In this document: positions 34,141 to 42,648 of the stretch, piece by piece | How the letters are laid out: each line of letters begins with the position of its first letter | Numbering within the stretch: position 1 is the first letter of the stretch | Source of the DNA: Candidatus Melainabacteria bacterium | GTDB taxonomy: Bacteria > Cyanobacteriota > Vampirovibrionia > Obscuribacterales > Obscuribacteraceae | NCBI GenBank assembly: GCA_016699165.1 | Contig: CP064963.1 | Coordinates: 806,001-870,000 of the forward strand | DNA length: 64,000 bases | Direction: 5' to 3' | Notes under the pieces: model-generated | Databases searched by the model: none | Told to the model about the DNA's origin: nothing | Seen by the model: only the letters and a program-made list of their open reading frames with translations | Position numbers and translations under genes: made by a program

Positions 34141-35301
34141 ATGAAGCCTGTTTACACTCATTTGATTTGTCTTTCGCTCTTGTTTTCACAGAGCACGCTA
34201 CCGCTTTTGGCTCAGAGCAAAGCACCTGCCAATGCTATTTCTGCCGGTCAGAATAGTGACCCTCAAGCTAAAGATCGCTCCTCTTACGCGCCTAACAAGC
34301 CTTCTGCCAGCCGCGAGCCAAACGCCAACATAATGGATATGCCGCGCCAAATTTTAAAAACTGGCGTCATTTTGACCAGCCCAAGATTATCTGTAAACAG
34401 CCTTCAAATTGCAGACAACATCGGACTTACACCAGTACTTGCCGAAATTGAATCTTCTCGCTTTAAGGTCAAAGCATTCAATGAATCAGGACAGGGTCGG
34501 TCTCTTGAGTGCTTGCACGCTCGCCAGGATTTGCACGACGCCATTCAAAAAGCTGAATATATGATTCAGCGAGTGAATCTCGAAGTTGACTTTACTAATT
34601 CTGAAATTGAAGCAGAGGTTCAACTTTACAACGAAATTCTGGGCGAATTCATAGAAGATCGCGACAAAAAAGTGGCGCGAATAAACGCGGCCTCCTTTAT
34701 TTCAAACGGAATTCTCTGGACCGTGTGCGAGGCGCTGGCAATCGGTAGCATCAATACTACTTATTCAAGAAATCCTCGCCGAGCATTAAACCTTACTATT
34801 CCCTCCGGCATCGTCGGAATTGCAGCCGGACTGGTTCCGTCACTAGCATCAATGTACACACTCAAAGCGATCAATGGAGCGAAACGCAAGTCTGAAGCAG
34901 AACCCAACATGCTTGCCATGCTATTCGATTATCCCCAAAACAGTGAAATTGAGTATCCACAATCAGTTTGGAAGTTTTTGCACCAGATACCAGCCGATTG
35001 TCCCAACACAAAGCCGCGATTAGATCACCTCATAGACAGATGGATTTCGGACTCTAATATTCCTGATTTCAACGATAGAAAATCAAAAGTGCAACTTGAC
35101 GTTTTGACAGCAAGCGTACCCCGCGACAAAGGTATGTCGATAGAAACTCTAACCTCGCGCTCTACCATGCTTCAACAATTACATGCCGAAATTCAAAAAA
35201 TGAAGCGTTTCTTGCTTGAATTAACACTGGCCGTTCAAGGCGAAAAGCATCTTGGGGTGGGGTCTTACGACGGACCTGAATTGCGAGAACACAAACTTTA
35301 A
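34141..35301 (+). CDS. Exported paralogue B with two central hydrophobic segments
   Basis: ATG 34141 gives a good signal peptide (MKPVYTHLICLSLLFSQSTL, cleavage after PLLAQ or nearby) and 386 residues. It is the paralogue of the gene at 31019-32050. They share the motifs ILTSPRLSVNSLQ/LSLNTTAISPNSMQ, VGLTPVLE/IGLTPVLAEI, EDRDKKVARINAASFISNG and IPSGIVGIAAGLVPSLASMY. Both have about 45 extra hydrophilic residues after the signal. The two genes point away from a shared central pair, an arrangement suggesting duplication with inversion. Confidence 0.65.
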   Translation: MKPVYTHLICLSLLFSQSTLPLLAQSKAPANAISAGQNSDPQAKDRSSYAPNKPSASREPNANIMDMPRQILKTGVILTSPRLSVNSLQIADNIGLTPVLAEIESSRFKVKAFNESGQGRSLECLHARQDLHDAIQKAEYMIQRVNLEVDFTNSEIEAEVQLYNEILGEFIEDRDKKVARINAASFISNGILWTVCEALAIGSINTTYSRNPRRALNLTIPSGIVGIAAGLVPSLASMYTLKAINGAKRKSEAEPNMLAMLFDYPQNSEIEYPQSVWKFLHQIPADCPNTKPRLDHLIDRWISDSNIPDFNDRKSKVQLDVLTASVPRDKGMSIETLTSRSTMLQQLHAEIQKMKRFLLELTLAVQGEKHLGVGSYDGPELREHKL

Positions 35302-35564
35302 GACTTGAGTGTTTTCACTGTCCAATGCAAAGCAAGACCCGGTACCAATAGAAGATAAATAGTGAAAAACTTGGCGACAGTAAAAAATTGAGTTACAAGC
35401 TGGCTCAGAAATTCTCTTGAAACCTTGAAATTAGCCATCGAAATTTCAATCCAAGTGTTCCAAAGACCCATAGTCAAAAACGCTGCGATCCAGGTGATAA
35501 GCACTGAGATTAGCGCTGCTTGCAAAAACAAATTTCGTATTACAGTCAGATTTTCACGATTCAT
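35298..35564 (-). CDS. Small two-helix membrane protein
   Basis: ATG 35564 (MNRENLTVIRNLFLQAALI) gives 88 residues with helices at about 8-30 (LFLQAALISVLITWIAAFL) and 58-80 (FFTVAKFFTIYLLLVPGLAL). The stop overlaps that of convergent paralogue B. I see no recognised family. Confidence 0.5.
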   Translation of the reverse strand: MNRENLTVIRNLFLQAALISVLITWIAAFLTMGLWNTWIEISMANFKVSREFLSQLVTQFFTVAKFFTIYLLLVPGLALHWTVKTLKS

Positions 35565-35606
35565 AACTACATCATAGCGCAATAATCTAACTTCACTACT
35601 ACTAAA

Positions 35607-35819
35607 TTAAGGACCGGCATCGCCGTTGAATAAAGGTTTTCCGTTTTTGAAACGCGATTCTGTTTTGTTTTTGGTTTCGATTTCATGCAGGCGTCCAAGA
35701 ATTTTAACCACTAGATCTGTATCAGATATATGAGCCTGGTTCGCAACTTTCACGCACTTGTCTAAAGCTGCATCCAGTCCCGGTTCCACAGCTTGTTTCT
35801 TATTTTTCGTTTTGTTCAT
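35607..35819 (-). CDS. Small basic cytoplasmic protein
   Basis: The 70-residue protein has a Lys-rich N-terminus (MNKTKNKKQAVEPG), a predicted helical middle (LDAALDKCVKVANQAHISDT) and a short tail FKNGKPLFNGDAGP. AGAGGAA stands 7 nt before the ATG, which supports translation. No family recognised. Confidence 0.55.
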   Translation of the reverse strand: MNKTKNKKQAVEPGLDAALDKCVKVANQAHISDTDLVVKILGRLHEIETKNKTESRFKNGKPLFNGDAGP

Positions 35820-35952
35820 TTTGATTCCTCTTTAGTCAATTTTTCTATTCAAATTGACACTACTATTAGTAGCAACTTGCTCATAGTGGAGGCACAAAGT
35901 TTTTGCATGCAGGAATAAAAAAGGTATAAAACCCGGCCGATTAGAATGCCGT

Positions 35953-35979
35953 AAAAGAAGGATATGACCTCCTTCTTTT
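35953..35979 (-). terminator. Rho-independent terminator after the DUF2383 gene
   Basis: AAAAGAAGGA and TCCTTCTTTT form a perfect 10-bp stem with a 7-nt loop, 17 nt beyond the minus-strand stop at 35997. On the minus strand the descending arm ends in TTTT, so it can end that transcript. Confidence 0.7.
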
Positions 35980-35996
35980 GCGACACGATTTCTAAC

Positions 35997-36458
35997 TTAC
36001 TTTGCTTGTAGCTTTGCTTTCAAGTCTTTCATCACTCGATGTGTTTCCTGTTGTTTAGGAAGGAAATCTTGAATGACTTTAGAGACGGTAGAGTTGGAGT
36101 CTTTCCAAAGTTCTTTATATTGCTTCAGACCATAATCCTCGCCTTCTTCCAACATATCTATTGCGGCTTTCTCTCCAAAAATGCCAGCTTCAGCCTCCAT
36201 TGAATTGGTGAAAGTTCCCCAACCTCCGGATGTTTCAGATGGCTCGGCTCCCATAGCCTTAACTTTTGCAGCTATTACTTGGGATCGTTTTTTGTGACAG
36301 GCCATAGCTGTTTCAAGCTGTGTGGTGCATGAACACTCTTTTACAGATTCAAGTGCTTTACCATAAGTCTCGTAAGCGGACATTTCCTCTCTTAGAAGAT
36401 CATTTAGCTTTTTTGTCGCATCTTTCTTAGAAGCTTCTTGTTTGTCGGTCGATTGCAT
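35997..36458 (-). CDS. DUF2383 ferritin-like four-helix protein
   Basis: The 153-residue, entirely helical protein has the outline of the DUF2383/PA2169 ferritin-like group: LNDLLREEMSAYETYGKALE, then AMACHKKRSQVIAAKVKAMG, SGGWGTFTNSMEAEAGIFGE and a last helix with EGEDYGLKQYKELW. Glutamates and histidines at helix positions could bind a di-metal centre, as the family is thought to do. Members are often linked to stress; the role here is unknown. Confidence 0.75.
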   Translation of the reverse strand: MQSTDKQEASKKDATKKLNDLLREEMSAYETYGKALESVKECSCTTQLETAMACHKKRSQVIAAKVKAMGAEPSETSGGWGTFTNSMEAEAGIFGEKAAIDMLEEGEDYGLKQYKELWKDSNSTVSKVIQDFLPKQQETHRVMKDLKAKLQAK

Positions 36459-36640
36459 TGCATTTACCTTTTAGGTCTTTAAAGTGAGCAAAACTACTGG
36501 AATTTCGCACTGCAATAAGTAGAGTGCATACCATTCCATGTGGGCTACTTAGCACGTAGAAATCATTGAGTGCTCTAGTGTTTGCCTTTCGAGTACTAAT
36601 ACCTACAAAAGCGCGGCTAAACCTTACGTGGCACAAAAAG

Positions 36641-37357
36641 CTATTTGAGTGTTTCAATCCATTCGTCGATTGTCGTAATCTCATTTGTAAAATCAAAAAC
36701 TTCAGGCACACAAACTGATTTAGACATTTTTTCTATATTTTTGAGCTTTTCTAAAAGCTCCTTTTGAAAGGCCTCTGCATCGACTTTGCTTATGTCACTT
36801 CTTTTGCAAAGCGCTTGAGATTCGTCGTGTAGTTTCAGCAGTTCGTGATTAATAGTCTGCATGGCTGATGAAACCGAGTCACAACTACTAAGTATTTTTT
36901 CTGCTAAAGAGTAAGACTGCGAATTACCAGATACCGCCTGCTCAACGGCATTCCGCAAAGATTTCAAATCAACCATTAATGCTTCTAAAACCCGGATTGC
37001 AACTCCTCCATTCTCTTCCAACAGTCCCAAAAGCAAATGCTCAGTTCCGATGAAGTTATTATGGAATTTGCGAGATTCTTGCCACGAAAGCTCTAATACT
37101 CTTTTACATCGAGGCGTGAAGGGAATCTCGACTGCGACAAATCCACTCCCGCGTCCAATTATTTTTTCCACTTCTACACGCGCACTTTTTAAATTAACGC
37201 CGTCTTTTTTCATAACTCTAGCTGCAATGCCTGTGCCTTCGCCGATCAGACCGAGTAACAGCTGTTCAGTCCCAACAAAGTTATGACCCATGCGACGAGA
37301 CTCTTCCTGAGCCAGCATAATGACTTTAATAGCTTTTTCAGTAAATCTTTCGAACAT
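36641..37357 (-). CDS. Stand-alone Clp N-domain protein
   Basis: ATG 37357 (MFERFTEKAIKVIMLAQEES) is preceded by GAGG and matches the start of ClpC. The 238 residues contain two Clp-N repeats (GHNFVGTEQLLLGLIGEGTG and HNNFIGTEHLLLGLLEENGG) and then a helical, coiled-coil-like tail. No AAA+ domains follow, so it cannot unfold proteins by itself. In cyanobacteria and relatives Clp-N-only proteins are known as probable adaptors or modulators of ClpC. It has its own promoter region behind the etf terminator. Confidence 0.85.
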   Translation of the reverse strand: MFERFTEKAIKVIMLAQEESRRMGHNFVGTEQLLLGLIGEGTGIAARVMKKDGVNLKSARVEVEKIIGRGSGFVAVEIPFTPRCKRVLELSWQESRKFHNNFIGTEHLLLGLLEENGGVAIRVLEALMVDLKSLRNAVEQAVSGNSQSYSLAEKILSSCDSVSSAMQTINHELLKLHDESQALCKRSDISKVDAEAFQKELLEKLKNIEKMSKSVCVPEVFDFTNEITTIDEWIETLK

Positions 37358-37529
37358 TACTTCGACCTCGCACCACCTTCCACGATTTAACCACAAAAAA
37401 TAGACGAGTCGATCTTACGGACTTTGCACAAGTCTTTTTATAACTTGCTCTGCAAGTATTAAAAATGCGCAGATTTTCTGACGAAAACGTGAGAAAAGTA
37501 GCCCATATTTACTATCTGCAGGAACAAGC

Positions 37530-37613
37530 AAAAAAGACACCCTCGATCTTTGGTGAGATTTTCGCGATTTTCGTACAATGCGTACAATTCGCAGATTCAC
37601 CAGAATTCGAGGG
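37530..37613 (-). terminator. Nested long-hairpin terminator after etfA
   Basis: On the minus strand CCCTCGA pairs with TCGAGGG and, inside it, TGGTGA with TCACCA. The stem begins 13 nt after the etfA stop and is followed by a run of T at 37530-37535. The loop of about 40 nt contains the tandem GTACAATGC/GTACAATTC motif. It is unusually long for a simple terminator. Confidence 0.65.
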
Positions 37614-37626
37614 CGCTTAAGTCAGA

Positions 37627-38604
37627 TTACTGACCTTCTTTCATTTTCTTCACTTCAGCAGTGACTTTAGGCAAGATTTCAAATATGTCGCCTACAACAC
37701 CGTAGTTTGCATATTTGAAAATAGGAGCGTCTTTATCTTTATTGATGGCAACAATGATTTTAGAAGACGACATACCAGCCAAATGCTGAATCGCTCCAGA
37801 AATACCACAAGCAATATAAAGCTGTGGGCTGACGGTTTTACCGGTTTGACCAACTTGAAATTGGTGGTCGATCCAACCAGCATCAACTACCGCGCGCGAG
37901 GCACCAAGTGCACCACCCATAGCATCACATAGATCTTGCAATACATTCCAGTTTTCGGGACCTTTGATACCACGACCACCAGATACGATGATTGAAGCTT
38001 CACCTAATTCTAACTTCTGACCTTCAGCTTTGTGAACTGAAGTGACTTTGGCGCGAGGTGTTTTGGCTTCGGCTTTCAGTTCTTCAACTGGAGCCTGGTG
38101 AGCGTCTTGAGCGGCATCTAGTGCAAACACGTTTGGTCTTATAGTGATAAAACCAATTGCACTCTTGATGTCGTACATGCCGTAGCATTTGCCAGAATAC
38201 ATCGGACGAACTGGATTCAAGCATCCGTTTTCAGCTTGAAATTCCATTACGTCTGAGATGCATGCAGCATCAAAGCGAGCCGCAACACGTGGAATCAAAT
38301 CTTTTGCCATTGCAGTGTGTGCAGCAAAGACAAATTTGGGATCGGCTGTTTTGATAGCCTTATCCAGTGCGTCTGCGTAAGCTTCGGTCGAATAGTTAGA
38401 ATATTCGCTGCCTTCTAAAACGTAGATTTTTTCTGGCGCGTATTTCTGCACTTGAGCTGCCAATTCTTTCGCCTTTTCACCGACGATAACTGCGCTCACA
38501 GGACCAGCGTTGTTCAATTTCTTAGCCTGACACAGTGTTTCAAGACTGGCCTTTTTGATATGACCGTCGCGCTGTTCGATAAATACAAGTGTTCCGTTTG
38601 CCAT
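37627..38604 (-). CDS. etfA: Electron transfer flavoprotein alpha subunit
   Basis: The 325-residue protein has the N-terminal Rossmann-like ETF domain and the C-terminal FAD-binding domain with SGGRGIKGPENW, GGALGASRAVVDAGW, QVGQTGKTVSPQLYIACGIS and the end segment ANYGVVGDIFEILP. With EtfB it carries electrons from acyl-CoA dehydrogenases and related flavoenzymes to the quinone pool. It lies 18 nt after etfB and ends in a terminator. Confidence 0.96.
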   Translation of the reverse strand: MANGTLVFIEQRDGHIKKASLETLCQAKKLNNAGPVSAVIVGEKAKELAAQVQKYAPEKIYVLEGSEYSNYSTEAYADALDKAIKTADPKFVFAAHTAMAKDLIPRVAARFDAACISDVMEFQAENGCLNPVRPMYSGKCYGMYDIKSAIGFITIRPNVFALDAAQDAHQAPVEELKAEAKTPRAKVTSVHKAEGQKLELGEASIIVSGGRGIKGPENWNVLQDLCDAMGGALGASRAVVDAGWIDHQFQVGQTGKTVSPQLYIACGISGAIQHLAGMSSSKIIVAINKDKDAPIFKYANYGVVGDIFEILPKVTAEVKKMKEGQ

Positions 38605-38622
38605 TTCTTTTCTCCGGTGAAT

Positions 38623-39405
38623 TTAAAGTACGCGTGCTTCAGTCTTGAGCAAGCTTATAAGTGTCTTGGCTTGTGTGTCGGCATCGCCTTCGATCATTTT
38701 GCCTTGGGCGCGCTCAGGCGGCATCATCATTTTTTTGATAACGGCGCGACGAGTGTCTTGTCCGACTGTACCTTTCATGCCGAGTGCATCCAGGTTTTTG
38801 ACGTCGATGGTCTTTTTGCGAGCAGCCATCACACCTTTGATTGAGGGGTAGCGAGGCTCGTTCAATCCTTTTTGTGCGCTAATCACCACAGGTAGTGAAC
38901 CTTCGATAATTTCGTGAGCGCCTTCGATTTCGCGCTCGGCTTTGAATTTGCCATCAGCAATTTCCAGCTTGACTACAAGTGTTGCCTGAGGCATATCAAG
39001 TAGTTCAGCAAGAATTGAAGGCAATTGGCTGTTGTCACCACCGACGCCTTGTTGTCCGCACAATACAAGATCGAAGTTGCCTTCTTTAATGACCTTGGCA
39101 AGCACTTTGGCTGCGGTCAATGGGTCTAGATTGACCAGGTCCGGGTCGTTTACATGAATGGCTGTGTCGATGCCACGAGCGAGACTGTCGCGAAGGACGT
39201 CTGTGCATTCGGCTCCGCCAAGAGAAATGACTGTGGTTTCGCCACCTTGTTTTTCTTTCAAGGTTATGGCTTCTTCAATGGCAAACTCGTCAAATGGGCT
39301 TGTGACGAACTTAATGCCGTTCAAATCGATACTGCTTGCATCCCCTGCAACCTTGATATTGGCTTCGGTATCGGGAACCGCTTTAACGCAAACTGCAATC
39401 TTCAT
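38623..39405 (-). CDS. etfB: Electron transfer flavoprotein beta subunit
   Basis: The 260-residue protein starts MKIAVCVKAVPDTEANIKVA and has the family motifs SPFDEFAIEEAITLKE, LCGQQGVGGDNSQLP and the C-terminal AARKKTIDVKNLDALG. It binds AMP and forms the heterodimer with EtfA. The etfBA order is normal. The acyl-CoA dehydrogenase homologue at 12.7 kb would be a conceivable partner, but it lacks catalytic residues. Confidence 0.96.
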   Translation of the reverse strand: MKIAVCVKAVPDTEANIKVAGDASSIDLNGIKFVTSPFDEFAIEEAITLKEKQGGETTVISLGGAECTDVLRDSLARGIDTAIHVNDPDLVNLDPLTAAKVLAKVIKEGNFDLVLCGQQGVGGDNSQLPSILAELLDMPQATLVVKLEIADGKFKAEREIEGAHEIIEGSLPVVISAQKGLNEPRYPSIKGVMAARKKTIDVKNLDALGMKGTVGQDTRRAVIKKMMMPPERAQGKMIEGDADTQAKTLISLLKTEARVL

Positions 39406-39493
39406 GAGGACTAAACTCCCGGAAATTTTTATTCACCAGGTTATTTTAGAAAGGAAGCAGAGGCTAATTGGTTTTTTTACCAGATTCCTTAAT

Positions 39494-40546
39494 TTATGAC
39501 GCGAAAAATAAAAGTAAGGCGTCTTTGTCTTGAAGCTCGCCAATTTTCACTCGCTCTTCCAATTCAAGCAGGCGCTTTTGTTTGGCTTGTAGCGCTCTTG
39601 AATTTTGTTTTCTCAGGCGAGTAAGGTCTTTTTCGATCATGAAGGAGTTGCCATGCGTAAGATATGAAACACGCTTCACTATTTCTTGCATGGGCATTTC
39701 ACGTTTGACGCTTTGAGAGTTGGGTCCGTAACTTGGCACTTTGGCATTCATGTCTTCTTTGATCATGAGCATGTCTATCCAACGCCCAAGAAAAGTATGC
39801 AGGGTGGCGATGATTGCAATGCCCGGCTGGCGCGATAAAAGTTCTTCGATAGAGGCAAGCACTTTCTCATTCTTTCCTTCAAGCCAATATTCTAAAAGCG
39901 AGAATATATGGAACTGAAATGGACTTAAAAGCGTCACCACATCAAGAGTTATGTGAGTTTTAGGTACGATATAAGTTGCTGCCTTTTGAATCTCTTGACT
40001 AATTTGGCGCAAATTAGCTTCTGTTCCATCGAGCAAATAAGCAATGGCGTCATCATCTATGGTGGCATCAAATGATTTAGCTTCTTTGCGACACCATGTT
40101 TCAAGTTTGGGATTTTTAGAATTGACGTAATATTTGGCTTTGGGAAACTGTTCTATTTCTGCGTGTTTTTTCACTATTTTAGAAAGCTTCAAGTTTTCAT
40201 CGAAATTAGATGTAGAAACAAAAATCAAATAAGTATTTGGCAAAACAGAGCCAAGATAATCGTCAAGCTTTTCTAGTTGCTTAGCGCCAACTTCTTCTTT
40301 TTCAGATTTTTCATTTTTCTTTTTGCGCGCAAAGAAGTCACAATCGTCAAAAACAATAACTTTATTGCCAAAGCCCATCGGCTGACTCAAAGCATGATCG
40401 AAAATGTCGGCCACTTGAGGTTTTTGAATATTGAGTAAATTTATCGACGCAAAAGCACCAGCATCTTTGAGCAAAGACTCTTTTAGTTTTTTCAATTTGC
40501 GATAAAGCTCAAAATCTTCATCGCCTGCTAATACTAATACTGGCAT
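39494..40546 (-). CDS. holA: DNA polymerase III delta subunit
   Basis: The 350 residues match the clamp-loader delta subunit: an N-terminal AAA+-like domain without a functional P-loop (MPVLVLAGDEDFELYRKLKK), VIVFDDCDFFARK, LDDYLGSVLPNTYLIFVS, DDDAIAYLLDGTEANLRQIS and the C-terminal collar domain (FSLLEYWLEGKNEKVLASIE). Delta opens the beta sliding clamp for loading. It starts directly after phoU without a gap. Confidence 0.88.
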   Translation of the reverse strand: MPVLVLAGDEDFELYRKLKKLKESLLKDAGAFASINLLNIQKPQVADIFDHALSQPMGFGNKVIVFDDCDFFARKKKNEKSEKEEVGAKQLEKLDDYLGSVLPNTYLIFVSTSNFDENLKLSKIVKKHAEIEQFPKAKYYVNSKNPKLETWCRKEAKSFDATIDDDAIAYLLDGTEANLRQISQEIQKAATYIVPKTHITLDVVTLLSPFQFHIFSLLEYWLEGKNEKVLASIEELLSRQPGIAIIATLHTFLGRWIDMLMIKEDMNAKVPSYGPNSQSVKREMPMQEIVKRVSYLTHGNSFMIEKDLTRLRKQNSRALQAKQKRLLELEERVKIGELQDKDALLLFFAS

Positions 40547-41185
40547 TTAAGAAACTCGCTCGCCTGTGGCAATGAAGTAAACCCGCTTGGCTATTGAAGT
40601 ACAAGCATCACCCATGCGCTCCAAAAATCTGGTGCAGAATAAAAATTGCGCTTCGATTTGGGCTTGAGCTTTGTCCTGATCACCCAAGTCGGCAAGCAAT
40701 CTTTGAGACAAAACATCGTGCAGTAAATCTACTGCAGTGTCGCGCTTCAATACTTCTAGAGCCTTGTCTGGTGCATCTTCTAAAAATCCAATCAAAATAT
40801 CTTCTGCCATCTGGTGAATAACCGATGCCATTTCGGCCATCTCGGTTGGTACTCCAACCTTTTCTTTGCGCGCCCAGTCAGCCACTTTAGCAATGCGATT
40901 AGCATGGTCACCCATGCGCTCTAATTTGGCTGCAATAATAATTGTGCTTACTAATAAACGAATATCTTTTTGAGTGACAGTCTCTTTTTCAAGCAAAAGT
41001 TCAAGACAAGTTTCTTCAATTTTTTTGCAATAGTCGTTTATCTTTTTCTCGCGCTCTTCAATCAAAGACATACTTCCACTGGGATTGCCTTTGAGTATAG
41101 AAGCCATTTCTTCCACAGAAGTATTGACCATGCGTCCCATCGAGACTACATCGTCTTTCAAGAAATAGAGAGCTTTTGCTTTCAC
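40547..41185 (-). CDS. phoU: Phosphate signalling regulator PhoU
   Basis: The 212-residue all-helical protein has two PhoU repeats with the conserved acidic-Arg-metal motifs KLERMGDHANRIAKVAD and RFLERMGDACTSIAKRV. PhoU holds the PhoR/PhoB pathway inactive when phosphate is plentiful. It starts with GTG, overlapping the stop of the response regulator by one base (TAGTG). This supports a phosphate-sensing operon: histidine kinase, PhoB-like regulator, PhoU. Confidence 0.93.
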   Translation of the reverse strand: MKAKALYFLKDDVVSMGRMVNTSVEEMASILKGNPSGSMSLIEEREKKINDYCKKIEETCLELLLEKETVTQKDIRLLVSTIIIAAKLERMGDHANRIAKVADWARKEKVGVPTEMAEMASVIHQMAEDILIGFLEDAPDKALEVLKRDTAVDLLHDVLSQRLLADLGDQDKAQAQIEAQFLFCTRFLERMGDACTSIAKRVYFIATGERVS

Positions 41186-41895
41186 TACTTTTGCACCTCT
41201 TTCTCGATTTTATTTAGTCTATAACCAGAGCGTTGGACAGTTTCTAAAAGTTGTGGATTTTTGGGATCGGCTTCCAATTTTTGTCTCAACCAGCGAATAT
41301 GCACTGCCACCGTTTTGGTATCACCAGCAAAATCTGAGCCCCAGACTTTGTTTAGTATCACTTCGGTACTCAAAGTTTTATCCACATTTTCCATAAAATA
41401 TTTGAGCAAAGAAAATTCTTTGGGAGATAAATCAATCGCAATTCCATTTTGAGTCAGTCGCTTTGCCACCGGATCCAGTATCAGGCTACCGTGTTGCATT
41501 GTTTTTTCATTTGCAACATCTGACTTGAATCCACTTCGTCTCATTAAAGCTTGTACTCGTGCCATAAGTTCGATAATGCTAAATGGCTTGGCTAAATAAT
41601 CGTCTGCGCCAGATGCCAATCCCTGCGCCACACGCGCTGGTCCAGTTTGACCGGTAAGCATCAAAATTGGGAACTGACAATTTTTTTCGCGCAGAAGTTT
41701 GATAATTTCAGGACCATGCAAATCTGGCAACACCCAATCGCAAATCATCAAGCTTGGATTTAGAGATTCGAGTTTGGCAAAAAGATCCATAGCGTTATTA
41801 AAGATGGCTAACTCGAAACCATGACGTTTCAAGTTGTATGCCAGAGTCTCGATGATTGTTTCGTCATCATCGACCAGAATTATTTGTTGACTCAT
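41185..41895 (-). CDS. PhoB-like response regulator
   Basis: The 236-residue OmpR/PhoB-family regulator has a receiver with acidic pocket LVDDDE, phospho-acceptor D53 (MICDWVLPDLHG) and lysine in YLAKPFSIIEL. A winged-helix domain follows (LSPKEFSLLKYFMENVDKTL, AVHIRWLRQKLE). Coupling with phoU and with the kinase gene before it, by 4-nt overlap, points to control of the phosphate regulon. A phoB name is likely but not proven. Confidence 0.9.
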   Translation of the reverse strand: MSQQIILVDDDETIIETLAYNLKRHGFELAIFNNAMDLFAKLESLNPSLMICDWVLPDLHGPEIIKLLREKNCQFPILMLTGQTGPARVAQGLASGADDYLAKPFSIIELMARVQALMRRSGFKSDVANEKTMQHGSLILDPVAKRLTQNGIAIDLSPKEFSLLKYFMENVDKTLSTEVILNKVWGSDFAGDTKTVAVHIRWLRQKLEADPKNPQLLETVQRSGYRLNKIEKEVQK

Positions 41896-42554
41896 GAGGG
41901 AAACTCGACTGTGAATGTGGACCCTTCCTGCACAGTGGATTTTACCGTGATTTTAGCCTGGTGCAGGTCTAATATATGTTTTACAATTGACAAGCCAAGA
42001 CCAGTGCTGCCTTTGGCTTTATTTCGATTAACTCTATAGAAACGCTTGAAAATTTTTGGGATTTCGCTCTGGGCGATGCCTATGCCTGTGTCTTCAACCC
42101 AAAAGCTACCATCTGCAATACCAGATGCTATTTTGACAAAACCACCGTCGTTTGTGTATTTGATTGCATTTTCAACCAGATTTAAAATAACCTGATTGAG
42201 CTGGTCAGGATTTGCCTGAATCGAAAAACCTTCTTTTATATTGGTTGTGACTGTGATTTTCTTTTGCTTTGCAAGCTCTCTAGTAGAAACTATGGCGTAG
42301 TCACAAGCATCAGCTAAACGAACACTTTGTTTTTCGATTGCTTCAAACTGGCGACCAGGTGTCACAGACAAAAGATTGTTTACCAGGTCTTCAAGACGTC
42401 CGATTTCTTTTTGAGCGCGCAAAAGCATCTTGTTTGCCGCTTCAGCATCGTCCATTGCACCGTCGAGCAGAGTGTCAACCAATAGCTTGATATTAGCCAG
42501 AGGCAAGCGCAGCTCATGGCTGACTTCGGCAATTACGTTTTGCTCTTCGTCCAT
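41892..42554 (-). CDS. Sensor-less histidine kinase (PhoR-like core)
   Basis: ATG 42554 gives 220 residues; a TTG two codons upstream is an alternative. The protein consists only of the dimerisation/phospho-acceptor domain (H13 in EVSHELRLPLANI) and the ATP-binding domain (LNQVILNLVENAIKYT, FWVEDTGIGI, GSTGLGLSIVKHI). There is no membrane helix, PAS or other sensor domain, and the divergent gpmI gene leaves no space for one. Input may come from PhoU or another protein. It is the first gene of the phoB-phoU-holA run. Confidence 0.88.
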   Translation of the reverse strand: MDEEQNVIAEVSHELRLPLANIKLLVDTLLDGAMDDAEAANKMLLRAQKEIGRLEDLVNNLLSVTPGRQFEAIEKQSVRLADACDYAIVSTRELAKQKKITVTTNIKEGFSIQANPDQLNQVILNLVENAIKYTNDGGFVKIASGIADGSFWVEDTGIGIAQSEIPKIFKRFYRVNRNKAKGSTGLGLSIVKHILDLHQAKITVKSTVQEGSTFTVEFPS

Positions 42555-42648
42555 GCTCAAATATTATTATGATGGCGAGGTTATTTTGTGTTTAAGACAA
42601 AAGAATCTTCTAAAATCTTGTGAACTAAACTTTGATGGTGAATGACAT

